Shown here: piece after piece, positions 1 to 7,741 of the stretch
Layout of the letters: each line of letters opens with the position of its first letter
Numbering within the stretch: position 1 is the stretch's first letter
Assembly (NCBI GenBank): GCA_026993525.1
Contig: JALWSS010000094.1
Location: 1 to 64,000 of the forward strand
Source: Saprospiraceae bacterium
GTDB taxonomy: Bacteria; Bacteroidota; Bacteroidia; Chitinophagales; Saprospiraceae
Reading direction: 5' to 3'
Length of the DNA: 64,000 bases
Notes under the pieces: generated by a model
What the model was told of the DNA's origin: nothing
Database searches by the model: none
What the model saw: the letters and a program-made list of their open reading frames with translations, nothing else
Program-made: the position numbers and the translations under genes

Positions 1-384
1 GAGGGCCAGGAAGGCAACAACACCGAGTGCAAACCACAGCAAGGCCCTGGCATTGTTGTCTAAAAATGCCAGGACCAGGGCAATGAGATTGGCGCCTTCC
101 AGGACTGCTACCTGAAGGATGAAATAGAGCCGGTAATGATTGATCTTTTCTGTTGGAGTGCCGGTTTCGGGAATCGTATCGGCAGCCCTCTTTCTGAAGA
201 AAAAAGACAATGCGATGCCGGCGGCCACCGCTATGGGAATGATGGTGCCGTATTCTCCGGCGGTGCCGCTATCCGGTTGCATCAGCGCAAAGCGCAGGAC
301 CAGACCTATAAACACCTGCCCTGCCAGCAATGCGTAAAAAATGATTTCATTTTGCCTGAATGTGTTTGGTGCATTTGCGTACAT
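1..384 (-). CDS. Integral membrane protein, C-terminally cut by window edge
   Basis: An open frame runs from the ATG at 384 to the left edge, 128 codons with no stop. The start is MYANAPNTF. Hydrophobic segments lie at about residues 13-33, 45-62, 83-105 and from 111 onward, with a short RKR-containing loop after the second, so this is an inner-membrane protein with at least four helices. I do not recognise a family. It is transcribed away from the repeat-rich gap at 385-1154. Function unknown; the reading frame itself is convincing because membrane-segment alternation and codon use match neighbouring genes. Confidence 0.6.
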   Translation of the reverse strand, partial: MYANAPNTFRQNEIIFYALLAGQVFIGLVLRFALMQPDSGTAGEYGTIIPIAVAAGIALSFFFRKRAADTIPETGTPTEKINHYRLYFILQVAVLEGANLIALVLAFLDNNARALLWFALGVVAFLAL

Positions 385-420
385 AGCGAAAAGATTTTTG
401 TGAATCACATGTTACAACGA

Positions 421-1090
421 ACCCTGAGCGCACTGCATAAAGTGCGTTCAGGGGTTGAGAGGGGTTGAGAGGGGTTGAGCTTGGTCACCCATATACCTCC
501 CGACGAATGACGGGATCGGCATCGGGGGACTCAACCCCGGAGGGGTCAAATCCTCGCTTATCCTGTCAATTGCCCTGTATTCCCTGAATGCCTCAAATCC
601 CCGTATGGTCGAAGATTCAGCTCCTAAATATACATCAAAAAAGATGGTGAAAGTCGATGTCGCTCTATTTCTACCAACGTGGTATTTCCCCGGCATCCTT
701 TGTGGACATACAAGGTGATAATAATTAATAAACTTATTTTGTATTCATAAGCAACCTATTACCAATCATTTCACAGAGATCAAACATTGGCAGCCAAAGG
801 CTCGATTCCTGAGCGCCCCGATCCCGACTTTCGTCTGGAGGTTTAGAGAAGTTGAGAGACCTGCCCTGTCCCTGTCCCTGTCCCTGTCCGGCTGGACAGA
901 CGGGCGGCGGCCAGACGGGCTCAGTTCCTCAATTCCCCGTCTGGCCTGGCGCCAGCCGGACAGGCTCAGTTCCTCAGTTCCTCAATTCCTCAATTCCTCC
1001 CCCGATACCGATCCCGAATCCCGTCCCGAATCCCGAACGCTTTCGGGATCGGGATCGGGATCGGGATGGCACGGGGCTCAGTTCCTCCCA
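421..1090. repeat. Intergenic short tandem repeats and hairpins
   Basis: The 385-1154 gap holds no convincing gene. It contains a hairpin with arms near AGCGCACT/AGTGCGTT (425-448), three copies of a 10-bp GGGGTTGAGA-type unit (448-480), CCTGTC hexamers (863-893), an imperfect inverted repeat built on CCGTCTGG/CCGGACAG (935-965), TTCCTCAG/AATTCCTC octamers (964-1000, minus-strand sense TGAGGAAC) and GGGATC hexamers (1043-1068). Sequence between about 560 and 835 shows nothing I can name. The octamers lie downstream of the minus-strand transporter gene ending at 1155, in its sense orientation. Confidence 0.75.
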
Positions 1091-1097
1091 CAATGCA

Positions 1098-1124
1098 AAC
1101 GCCCGTCGCTGGGCGACGGGCGTT
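1098..1124 (-). terminator. Hairpin terminator of the POT transporter gene
   Basis: Perfect 12-bp stem AACGCCCGTCGC (1098-1109) with GCGACGGGCGTT (1113-1124) and a 3-nt loop, about 30 nt beyond the stop of the minus-strand transporter gene. The following T-run on the minus strand is short (TTTG), so termination could be weak. Confidence 0.6.
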
Positions 1125-1154
1125 GCAGAATCTTACGTAACACAATAATTGAGA

Positions 1155-2759
1155 TCAGTGGATGCCATGCATCCATTTCTTGAGTATCGGTGAAAGCAGG
1201 AGCAGCAGCAATGCGCAGCCCAGCACCACGTAAACGCCCCAGGTCATGTACACATCGGCAAAAGCTCCAAGGGCATGTGCGGCATCCACCGGTTCACCAT
1301 TTGCACCTTCGCCGTGGGAAATGGCCTGGCCGAGGGCACCGGCAATCTTGTGGGCAAAAGCGATGGACAGGAACCATGACCCCATGACGAAACCCACCAC
1401 TTTTGCCGGGGAGAGTTTTGTGACCACAGAGAGGCCCACCGGCGACAAACTCAACTCGCCGGTTGTATGGAAGAAGTACATGGCCATCAGGAAGACAAGC
1501 GGTATTTGCGCAGCGACCGGAACTGCATCCGGGGCCACTCCCTGCAACATGGGCAGTACGCTCTTGACGCCCAGCACCATGATGAAGTAACCCATCGCCA
1601 TTTGCAGCAAACCGAAGAAAAACTTCATGGGTGTTCGCGGTTCCATCTTTGACTTGCGAAGCTTGCCCCACATCCATGAAAACACCGGTGCCAGCAGGAT
1701 GATGTACAGTGGGTTCACCGCCTGAAACTGGCCGGTTTCGATGCCGAGGCGGTTCACATACCGGTCGGTCAGTATGTTGAGCGATCCGCCGGCCTGTTCA
1801 AACAGCGTCCAGAAGATCATGTGGAAGAAGAACAGTGCTATGAACACCAGCAGGCGCTGCCCGTCCACCCGGTCTTCCCAGGTGAATGCTGTGTAAAGCA
1901 GGTAAATGATTACGCCCGCACCGCCTATGATGAGAATCCAGTCCGTGACGCCTTCATTGTTGATGAGGTAGCTGAAAATCGGGATGAAGATGATGGTTCC
2001 CAGAAGGATGACCAGGATGTTGCTCATCCCGAGGAATGATTTTTTGGTCAGAATGCCTTCCGTTGGGGGTGTGCCTTTGTCGGCGTAGTTCTGCATGTTC
2101 CGGTAGAATACCAGCAATCCGAGTATCATGCCGATACCGGCAGCAAGGAATCCGGTTGATTCACCCACACGGGCATAGAGGTAACCGCAAGTGATGGGAG
2201 CCAGGAAGGCGCCGATGTTGATACCCATGTAAAAGATGGTGAAGGCCCGGTCTTTTCGGGGGTCGTCTTTGTCATAGAATGTTCCGAGGAAGCTGGAAAT
2301 GTTTGGTTTGAAATACCCATTACCCACAGCCAGCAAACCAAGGCCGATGAAGAATACCATTTCGGTGTGGCCGATGAAGTGTGCGTTGGCAGCAAGGGTG
2401 AGTTGGCCCAGGGCCATCAATATCCCACCCCAGAGTACCGCATATCGGAAACCCATGATGCGGTCGGCGAGGATACCCCCAACGATGGGTGCAGCGTAAA
2501 GCAGGGCGTTGAAAGCGCCGTAAATACCGTAAGCCCGCTCATCGGCATCGGCCTGGGCCATCTGGTCAAAAAGCACTTTCGTCATGTACAGGATCAGAAA
2601 AGCCCTCATGCCGTAGAAGCTGAACCTTTCCCACATCTCGGCAAAGAAGAGGGTGAAGAGCGCTTTCGGGTGTACTTTCCGCTGTGAGAGCACCACCATG
2701 GGCACCCATACCAACACAAACAACCATCCGAAAATAAGTAAACCTGTTGCGAAATCCAT
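1155..2759 (-). CDS. POT/PTR family proton-coupled di/tripeptide transporter
   Basis: 534-aa polytopic inner-membrane protein of the major facilitator superfamily. The family signature for proton coupling, ExxERFxxYG, is present at residues 41-50 (EMWERFSFYG), followed by the loop sequence GGILADRIMGFRYA after the second helix, as in DtpT/PepT homologues. Length and about 12-14 hydrophobic segments fit the family. Expected role is proton-driven uptake of small peptides. It is a single gene with its own hairpin downstream. Substrate range cannot be read from the sequence. Confidence 0.9.
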   Translation of the reverse strand: MDFATGLLIFGWLFVLVWVPMVVLSQRKVHPKALFTLFFAEMWERFSFYGMRAFLILYMTKVLFDQMAQADADERAYGIYGAFNALLYAAPIVGGILADRIMGFRYAVLWGGILMALGQLTLAANAHFIGHTEMVFFIGLGLLAVGNGYFKPNISSFLGTFYDKDDPRKDRAFTIFYMGINIGAFLAPITCGYLYARVGESTGFLAAGIGMILGLLVFYRNMQNYADKGTPPTEGILTKKSFLGMSNILVILLGTIIFIPIFSYLINNEGVTDWILIIGGAGVIIYLLYTAFTWEDRVDGQRLLVFIALFFFHMIFWTLFEQAGGSLNILTDRYVNRLGIETGQFQAVNPLYIILLAPVFSWMWGKLRKSKMEPRTPMKFFFGLLQMAMGYFIMVLGVKSVLPMLQGVAPDAVPVAAQIPLVFLMAMYFFHTTGELSLSPVGLSVVTKLSPAKVVGFVMGSWFLSIAFAHKIAGALGQAISHGEGANGEPVDAAHALGAFADVYMTWGVYVVLGCALLLLLLSPILKKWMHGIH

Positions 2760-2954
2760 ATCCTTGATTTTGTTAGTGTTTCAACCTGCCGGAAGGCCGA
2801 ACCGCCCACAGGAAGGTCTTTTCGTTTTGCCGTTTTGCGAAGAAAAAAACCACAGGAATTTTTTCCGAAGGAAGGCCTTTTTCAAAGCGGCGGTAAAATA
2901 GATTTTTTTTGATTCAAATCCGGTTAATGCGGGGATTTTGTTGGCTGCCCGCCG

Positions 2955-3575
2955 CTATTTACGGATGCCATCCTGTTCCGGAAAGGCTGCTGGCTGTTCT
3001 ATTTCCAGGGTCCAGCCCATGCTCTCTACCAGGAAGCGGATGGTATTGTAGATGTCCTCCCGGCGTTCCAGTGCCCGGGTGAACAGATCACTGTCCAGGG
3101 CCTTTTTCCTCACATAATCCCTGGCCTTGTCATTCAGCCTGTTGTAGTCATCGGGGCTGAAAGAATTGAAGGCTCCTTCCTGAATGTCGTAATAGTCCAG
3201 GTTGTGGTCAATGGACAGGATCTCCGGGGCAGGAATGGCGGACATTCGCACCGTCTTGCTCCCGGCATCGGTCCTGATGTTCAGCTTGTTCAGGTCAAAG
3301 CCTACGGACACTTTGGCCTGTATCCTTATGAGGGCTTTTTTTCGGAAGAAGGAAAGGTCAAAGCCGTAATAATCCTGGTAATCGTAAATCTCACTGAAAT
3401 AGCCTTCCAGCACCACCAGTTTGGTCACCGTCCTTATCCGGTCGAGCAGTACGGTAGCCTGTTCTTCCCTGTTGATCTTTCCGAAGTCGTAGTACCAGCG
3501 GGTCAGCCAGATGCCGGCAGTGAACACCACCGTGAGCAAAAGGACTGCTGCAATTAGTTTCAGGTTGCGCTTCAT
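2955..3575 (-). CDS. DUF4230 family membrane-anchored protein
   Basis: 206 aa with one N-terminal membrane helix (residues about 5-25, MKRNLKLIAAVLLLTVVF) and a soluble remainder that matches the DUF4230 pattern: a segment on VVLEGYFSEIYDYQDYYGFD, then a beta-rich stretch containing KVSVGFDLNKLNI and a helical C-terminal part. Members are of unknown function; the topology suggests a periplasmic or extracytoplasmic domain. It lies 71 bp downstream of the flippase-like gene on the same strand, so the two could be cotranscribed. No catalytic motif is visible. Confidence 0.7.
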   Translation of the reverse strand: MKRNLKLIAAVLLLTVVFTAGIWLTRWYYDFGKINREEQATVLLDRIRTVTKLVVLEGYFSEIYDYQDYYGFDLSFFRKKALIRIQAKVSVGFDLNKLNIRTDAGSKTVRMSAIPAPEILSIDHNLDYYDIQEGAFNSFSPDDYNRLNDKARDYVRKKALDSDLFTRALERREDIYNTIRFLVESMGWTLEIEQPAAFPEQDGIRK

Positions 3576-3646
3576 GTGTTGTTGGATTGATGAATGACGG
3601 CTATAAGACCCCCTGACAGGATAAAGGTAACTTCAACTGCCGCCAT

Positions 3647-4678
3647 TCAACGCCGAAATCTGATTCCCAGTGTTTTCCGGATGTTGGTAATCCAGATCAA
3701 AAGGAGGCCTGCAAGGGCAGGAATGGCCACGTTGACCAAGAAAAGCAAAAAAGTGGCACTCATCACCGGTGCCAGAACATTTGAGTGTCCTTCGTCAAAA
3801 GCCATCAATGCAAACTCGCCCCTGGCAATCAGGCCTGCAAGCGGCGGCAAGGGGATGCTGGCCTGCAAAAGAAAGACCATGGCAACCGTGGCCAGGGCCG
3901 GCAGGTACGACACCTCCAACCCGAAAAACCACAACAGCAAAACATATTGTGTGCAATAAGTCAGGTAGCGCCCGGCTGCCACCGCCAGTATGGCACTGAG
4001 TTGTCTGAAAGAATAGCGTTTGAGAAAGGACAGTTTTGAGACGACCTTCCGGTAGGTTTTGCCCAAAGGTATTCTTCGCAACAGCGGCAACAAGAGGTCA
4101 ATGTTGTAATAAAAAAGCAACATCACCGCTACCAGGCTCAGGCCAAAGGACAGGAGCAAAGAGCCCGACACGCCGTTTTTGTTCATCCACGCTGCATGAA
4201 ACAAAAGGGTTCCGGCCAAACCCAAAGCGATGATGACCAACAACTGGCTCAGACTGCCCACCACCGTGGCTGCCACCGCCTGCCAGCCGTATTTTTTCTT
4301 CAGAAACAGCACCCGCCCTGCGTATTCCCCGATGCGGTTGGGGGTGACGACTGCCACCGCCATGCCACCCAGTACCGACTTGAACAGGACGGCAAACCCC
4401 GTCGGTAAAAACTGCCTGGTCAGAATGTGGAACTTGAAGGTTTCCAGGCCCAGGTTGAGGGGCACCATGACCACAGTCAGCACCACGAGCCACAACTGCG
4501 GCCATTGCCAGCGGCTGCCCGTTTCCCGAAGGAGTGTTTGCCATTGCCCTTCGGAAAACAACTGCCGCCACAGCACCCACAGCAGCAGCAGGGTCAGTGG
4601 CAACTTGATCAGCAAATTGATCCGGTTGGGAGAGAAAAAAGAGGAACCGCTTGTTTTCACTTTGGGCAAATCGGTCAA
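3647..4678 (-). CDS. Flippase-like / lysylphosphatidylglycerol synthase TM-region protein (UPF0104)
   Basis: 343-aa protein with about eight membrane segments and the family-typical segment MAVAVVTPNRIGEYAGRVLF followed by the WQAVAATVVGSLSQL helix. This is the membrane half of MprF-like proteins without the aminoacyl-transferase domain. In Bacteroidota such proteins occur as stand-alone membrane proteins of unproven function, presumably lipid translocation. It is divergent from ruvC, with starts only 67 bp apart. A second member of the family is present at 48.4 kb. Confidence 0.75.
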   Translation of the reverse strand: MTDLPKVKTSGSSFFSPNRINLLIKLPLTLLLLWVLWRQLFSEGQWQTLLRETGSRWQWPQLWLVVLTVVMVPLNLGLETFKFHILTRQFLPTGFAVLFKSVLGGMAVAVVTPNRIGEYAGRVLFLKKKYGWQAVAATVVGSLSQLLVIIALGLAGTLLFHAAWMNKNGVSGSLLLSFGLSLVAVMLLFYYNIDLLLPLLRRIPLGKTYRKVVSKLSFLKRYSFRQLSAILAVAAGRYLTYCTQYVLLLWFFGLEVSYLPALATVAMVFLLQASIPLPPLAGLIARGEFALMAFDEGHSNVLAPVMSATFLLFLVNVAIPALAGLLLIWITNIRKTLGIRFRR

Positions 4679-4707
4679 TGTTTAAGGGCTTTGTGCCTGG
4701 CTGGCGT

Positions 4708-4715
4708 TAGCTTTG
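4708..4715 (+). promoter_or_regulatory. TAnnTTTG -7 box upstream of ruvC
   Basis: TAGCTTTG matches the Bacteroidota primary-sigma -7 consensus TAnnTTTG, 30 nt before the ruvC ATG. A TTTG lies further upstream (4690-4693), but at 14 nt the spacing is shorter than the usual 19-21. Confidence 0.4.
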
Positions 4716-4745
4716 TGCCAAACTCTTCCGAAACAAAACCAGCAG

Positions 4746-5306
4746 ATGCCAAAGAAAGAAAAATATCGAATCCTCGGAGTGGATCCAGGCTCCAATGTTT
4801 TGGGTTACGCCATTCTGGATGTGAACGGGCAAGAAACCCGCGTCGTGGTTTTTGATGTGATCAGCATGGCCAGGCTCAGTGACCACCACCAGAAGCTGCG
4901 CCGCATTTTTGAAGAACTGCAAAAGGTCATTGCTGAATACCGGCCCGATCAGATGGCCGTGGAGGCCCCTTTTTACGGAAAGAACGTGCAGTCCATGCTC
5001 AAGCTGGGGCGGGCCCAGGGCGTGGCCATTGCCGCCGGCATCACCCGCAACCTGACCATCGCGGAATACTCTCCAAAAAAGATCAAGCAATCCGTAACCG
5101 GCAATGGCAACGCCTCCAAAGAGCAAGTGGCAGCCATGCTCCGCCACACCCTGTCCATCAGCCTGGAAGATGCCGGGCTGGACGCCACCGATGCCCTGGC
5201 AACGGCCTTGTGCCACTTTTATCAAAGTAAAAAATTGCCGGGAGCAGGAAAAAATTACAGCGGTTGGGAAGCCTTTCTCAAAGACAACCCGGACCGGCTG
5301 GGCTGA
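4746..5306 (+). CDS. ruvC: Crossover junction endodeoxyribonuclease RuvC
   Basis: 186 aa. Cuts Holliday junctions as a dimer together with RuvAB. The RNase H-like fold carries the four acidic metal ligands expected: D13 in GVDPGS, E73 in AVEAPFYGKN, and D146/D149 in GLDATDALATALCH. The ATG at 4746 was chosen because it gives the standard RuvC N-terminus; the longer frame would need a TTG at 4713 and adds a non-homologous stretch. The gene is divergent from the flippase-like gene and convergent with the HIT gene, whose stop is 6 bp away. Confidence 0.95.
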   Translation: MPKKEKYRILGVDPGSNVLGYAILDVNGQETRVVVFDVISMARLSDHHQKLRRIFEELQKVIAEYRPDQMAVEAPFYGKNVQSMLKLGRAQGVAIAAGITRNLTIAEYSPKKIKQSVTGNGNASKEQVAAMLRHTLSISLEDAGLDATDALATALCHFYQSKKLPGAGKNYSGWEAFLKDNPDRLG

Positions 5307-5311
5307 CAACC

Positions 5312-5704
5312 TCAGAGCGCTGCCGCTACCCGTGAAGCGATGGCTGCCATTTCTTCGGAAGAGAGTTTCAGTTTTGGAGCCCCGAGGTCCATCTGCCGCT
5401 CTGACTGGAACGGGATGAGGTGGATGTGCGCATGGGGCACTTCCGTGCCTACCACCAGCATGCCTACCCGCTTGCACTCCATGCACTTGTCCAGTGCCTT
5501 TGCCACTCGCTTGGCAAAAACGATCATGTCAGCAAGCAAGGCATCATCCAGGTCAAACAGGTAGTCCACTTCCTTCTTCGGAATGACCAGGGTGTGGCCT
5601 TTGGCCGTGGGATTGATATCCAGAAAAGCGAGGAACTGATCGTCTTCTGCCACCTTGTAGCAGGGTATTTCTCCATTGACGATCTTGGTAAAAATGCTGG
5701 CCAT
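5312..5704 (-). CDS. HIT family nucleotide-binding hydrolase
   Basis: 130 aa with the histidine triad near the C-terminus (PHAHIHLIPF, pattern HxHxHxx), the nucleotide-phosphate hydrolase motif of Hint/PKCI-type proteins. The start MASIFTKIVNGEIPCYKV at 5704 is the canonical Hint N-terminus, so the upstream extension to 5863 is rejected. The likely reaction is hydrolysis of AMP-linked substrates such as adenosine phosphoramidates. It follows greA on the same strand, with a strong hairpin between the two. Confidence 0.92.
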   Translation of the reverse strand: MASIFTKIVNGEIPCYKVAEDDQFLAFLDINPTAKGHTLVIPKKEVDYLFDLDDALLADMIVFAKRVAKALDKCMECKRVGMLVVGTEVPHAHIHLIPFQSERQMDLGAPKLKLSSEEMAAIASRVAAAL

Positions 5705-5759
5705 GGCAGGGTGGGTTTTATCGAAGTGCAAAAAAATCTGTTGCAAGGCCAAAAGTAAT

Positions 5760-5788
5760 CCGTTCCGGAAAACCTGTTTCCGGAACGG
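5760..5788 (-). terminator. Hairpin between greA and the HIT gene
   Basis: Perfect 12-bp inverted repeat CCGTTCCGGAAA (5760-5771) / TTTCCGGAACGG (5777-5788) with a 5-nt loop, 8 nt after the greA stop. The U-tract is poor, so it could act as a terminator or as a 3'-end-stabilising hairpin. Confidence 0.65.
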
Positions 5789-5795
5789 ATAAAAA

Positions 5796-6269
5796 TCACA
5801 GGCTGATTTCAACGATTTCGAAATGGATGATGCCTGCAGGAGTCTGAATTTCTGCGACCTCACCTACTTTCTTCCCCAGAAGGCCTTCACCAATGGGAGA
5901 AGAAGCTGAGATTTTTTTAGCCTTCAGGTCGGCTTCTGACTCCGAGACGATCTTGTAGGTCATCGTTTTGTTCGTCTTTTTATTGAGGATGGTCACGGAG
6001 GTGAGCAGGCGCACTTCTGAGGTGTCCATCATGCTTTCGTCAATAATGCGGGCATGGGCCAGCGTTTTTTCCAGCTCATTGATGCGCATTTCCAGCATGC
6101 CCTGGGCATCTTTGGCTGCGTCGTATTCAGCATTTTCTGACAGGTCACCTTTTTCTCTTGCTTCGGCAATGGCCCGGGCCACCTCCTGCCGTCCGGTGCT
6201 TTTCAACTCATCCAATTCGGCTTTCAGCTTGTCGTAGCCTTCCTGTGTCAGATAATTGTAATTTGCCAT
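5796..6269 (-). CDS. greA: Transcription elongation factor GreA
   Basis: 157 aa, the standard GreA length. It has an N-terminal antiparallel coiled coil (YNYLTQEGYDKLKAELDELK, with the acidic tip region EKGDLSENAEYDAAKDAQ) and a C-terminal FKBP-like domain (ISASSPIGEGLLGKKVGE). GreA stimulates transcript cleavage in backtracked RNA polymerase. The start MANYNYLTQ at 6269 is preferred over the codon at 6287. Confidence 0.96.
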   Translation of the reverse strand: MANYNYLTQEGYDKLKAELDELKSTGRQEVARAIAEAREKGDLSENAEYDAAKDAQGMLEMRINELEKTLAHARIIDESMMDTSEVRLLTSVTILNKKTNKTMTYKIVSESEADLKAKKISASSPIGEGLLGKKVGEVAEIQTPAGIIHFEIVEISL

Positions 6270-6594
6270 AAGTTCACATGGTTTCATTCAACGGCCCGTC
6301 GGGCGCCGTTTCTGCAAGAGCCCCAATCGTTCCACTTTTCCAAAGCTTCCATTTCAGCAAAACAGCCCTGCGGGTCATAAGTCCCGTGTTGGTTTTGACT
6401 GTGCTGAGGTGTTTGTTGCCGGAGAAGAAGTAGGAATGGGCCCCTGTCCAGGTTGATGTAAATAAAATGCAGAAACGTTTCCATTGCATGGAGCAACAGA
6501 AACGTTTCCGAGTTTTCTTCTAACGCCACAAAAATAGTGGTGTCAGGTCAAATAAGGAAAGCGAACACATAGAAAATTGTTCGCATTTGGCAGC
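6270..6594. other. 325-bp gap with duplicated GAAACGTTTC palindrome
   Basis: No gene is supported here. Two identical copies of AGAAACGTTTCC lie at 6471-6482 and 6498-6509, about 200 bp upstream of greA and 27 bp apart start to start. The core GAAACGTTTC is a perfect palindrome of the type bound by LacI-family regulators, but no such regulator is encoded nearby. Confidence 0.4.
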
Positions 6595-7671
6595 TTAGAG
6601 GTTGAACCTCAAAGACAAGTGATGGTTGCCATCAAATATTTTCGTGGTCTGGTAGGCGTAGTCAATGGCTACCCTGGGTGAACCTTTTTCCTTGTTCAGG
6701 GGAACGTTCACGGTGAAACCACCTGCAATGCCCGTAAACAAGGGTTCGCTGTCAAACTGGGTGGTGGCTACCTGGCCGAAATCCAGCTTGTAACCACCCC
6801 GGATCATTACCATTTCCTTGAAGGCATACTCGATGCCACCGCCGATCTGGTCTTGAGAGAAAGCATTGGAGGTGTAATTGCCCACAGCGGTAATCCGGTG
6901 ATTAACGGCCGGCAGGAAGTCGTAAGACAGCCCGATGTTCAGTACAGACTGCAACTCAAAAGCTGTCGGACGCTGGTTGATGGTTACGGCGTGTTCGCCG
7001 TCAAAATCCGTGATGGTAAGTTCTTCGGCCAGGCCTTCGCCCTTGAACTGGAGGCGGGAACCCACGTTGCGGAGCGAAATGCCAAACTTGAAGTTGTCAT
7101 TTTCTCCGGTTACGTATTGAATACCTGCGTCCAGGGCCATGGCAGAGGCCTGCACGTCTTCCAGGCCTTCGGTAACGGCGCGGAACAACACACCCACGGT
7201 CACTTTGTTTTCGAACATGTGGGCGAAGCCAACGCCGAGGTTGAAGTAACGGGGAGAGAAAGTGCCGCCGGTGCCTTCGGGCTGGGTGGTGGTGGTTCTG
7301 GCAATGTCGCCGAAATCCAGTGTCATGATGCTGATGCCGAGTGCGCTGTTCTCGCCAATTTTCTGCGAGAGGCCAAAGGCGTTGATGCCGATATCGGTGC
7401 CTTTGAGGTACTGGGTATGCGCCACGTTGATCTCTGTGCGATCAATTCTGACCAATCCGGCAATGTTGAGGCGCATGGCTTCCACACCACTGATCATGGA
7501 AGTATTCATGGTGTGCAGACCTGCACTGCGGGCCCAGGGATTGAGCAACAGTTCAGGAGCACCTGCTTCACCCTGGCGGTCAGGGTTGCCGGCTACAGCA
7601 GTGGTTGTGGCCCAGCCAACTACCACCAGCGTTAAGATGAAGTACAATATCTTGTTCATAAAGAGTTTCAT
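6595..7671 (-). CDS. PorV/PorQ family outer-membrane protein
   Basis: About 358 aa with a signal peptide (hydrophobic core ILYFILTLVVVGWA ending at TAVAG) and a beta-barrel pattern throughout, with a C-terminal LRFNL. The segment LLLNPWARSAGLHTMNTSMI followed by GVEAMRLNIAGL is typical of PorV/PorQ (UPF0164) proteins, which receive or shuttle type IX secretion cargo at the outer membrane. It is the last gene of a three-gene operon behind a 1342-aa secreted protein. The start could also be the ATG at 7659; both leave an intact signal peptide. Confidence 0.8.
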   Translation of the reverse strand: MKLFMNKILYFILTLVVVGWATTTAVAGNPDRQGEAGAPELLLNPWARSAGLHTMNTSMISGVEAMRLNIAGLVRIDRTEINVAHTQYLKGTDIGINAFGLSQKIGENSALGISIMTLDFGDIARTTTTQPEGTGGTFSPRYFNLGVGFAHMFENKVTVGVLFRAVTEGLEDVQASAMALDAGIQYVTGENDNFKFGISLRNVGSRLQFKGEGLAEELTITDFDGEHAVTINQRPTAFELQSVLNIGLSYDFLPAVNHRITAVGNYTSNAFSQDQIGGGIEYAFKEMVMIRGGYKLDFGQVATTQFDSEPLFTGIAGGFTVNVPLNKEKGSPRVAIDYAYQTTKIFDGNHHLSLRFNL

Positions 7672-7741
7672 TTTGAGCCATTTAGACAATGATCAGCATT
7701 GGGGAGGGCAGCGCAACTGCCCTCCCTGATGTTGCTGATGA

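Noticed and set aside
448-696. 82-aa minus-strand ORF
   Set aside because: Its C-terminal part is translated GGGGTTGAG repeat and the rest has no gene-like features.
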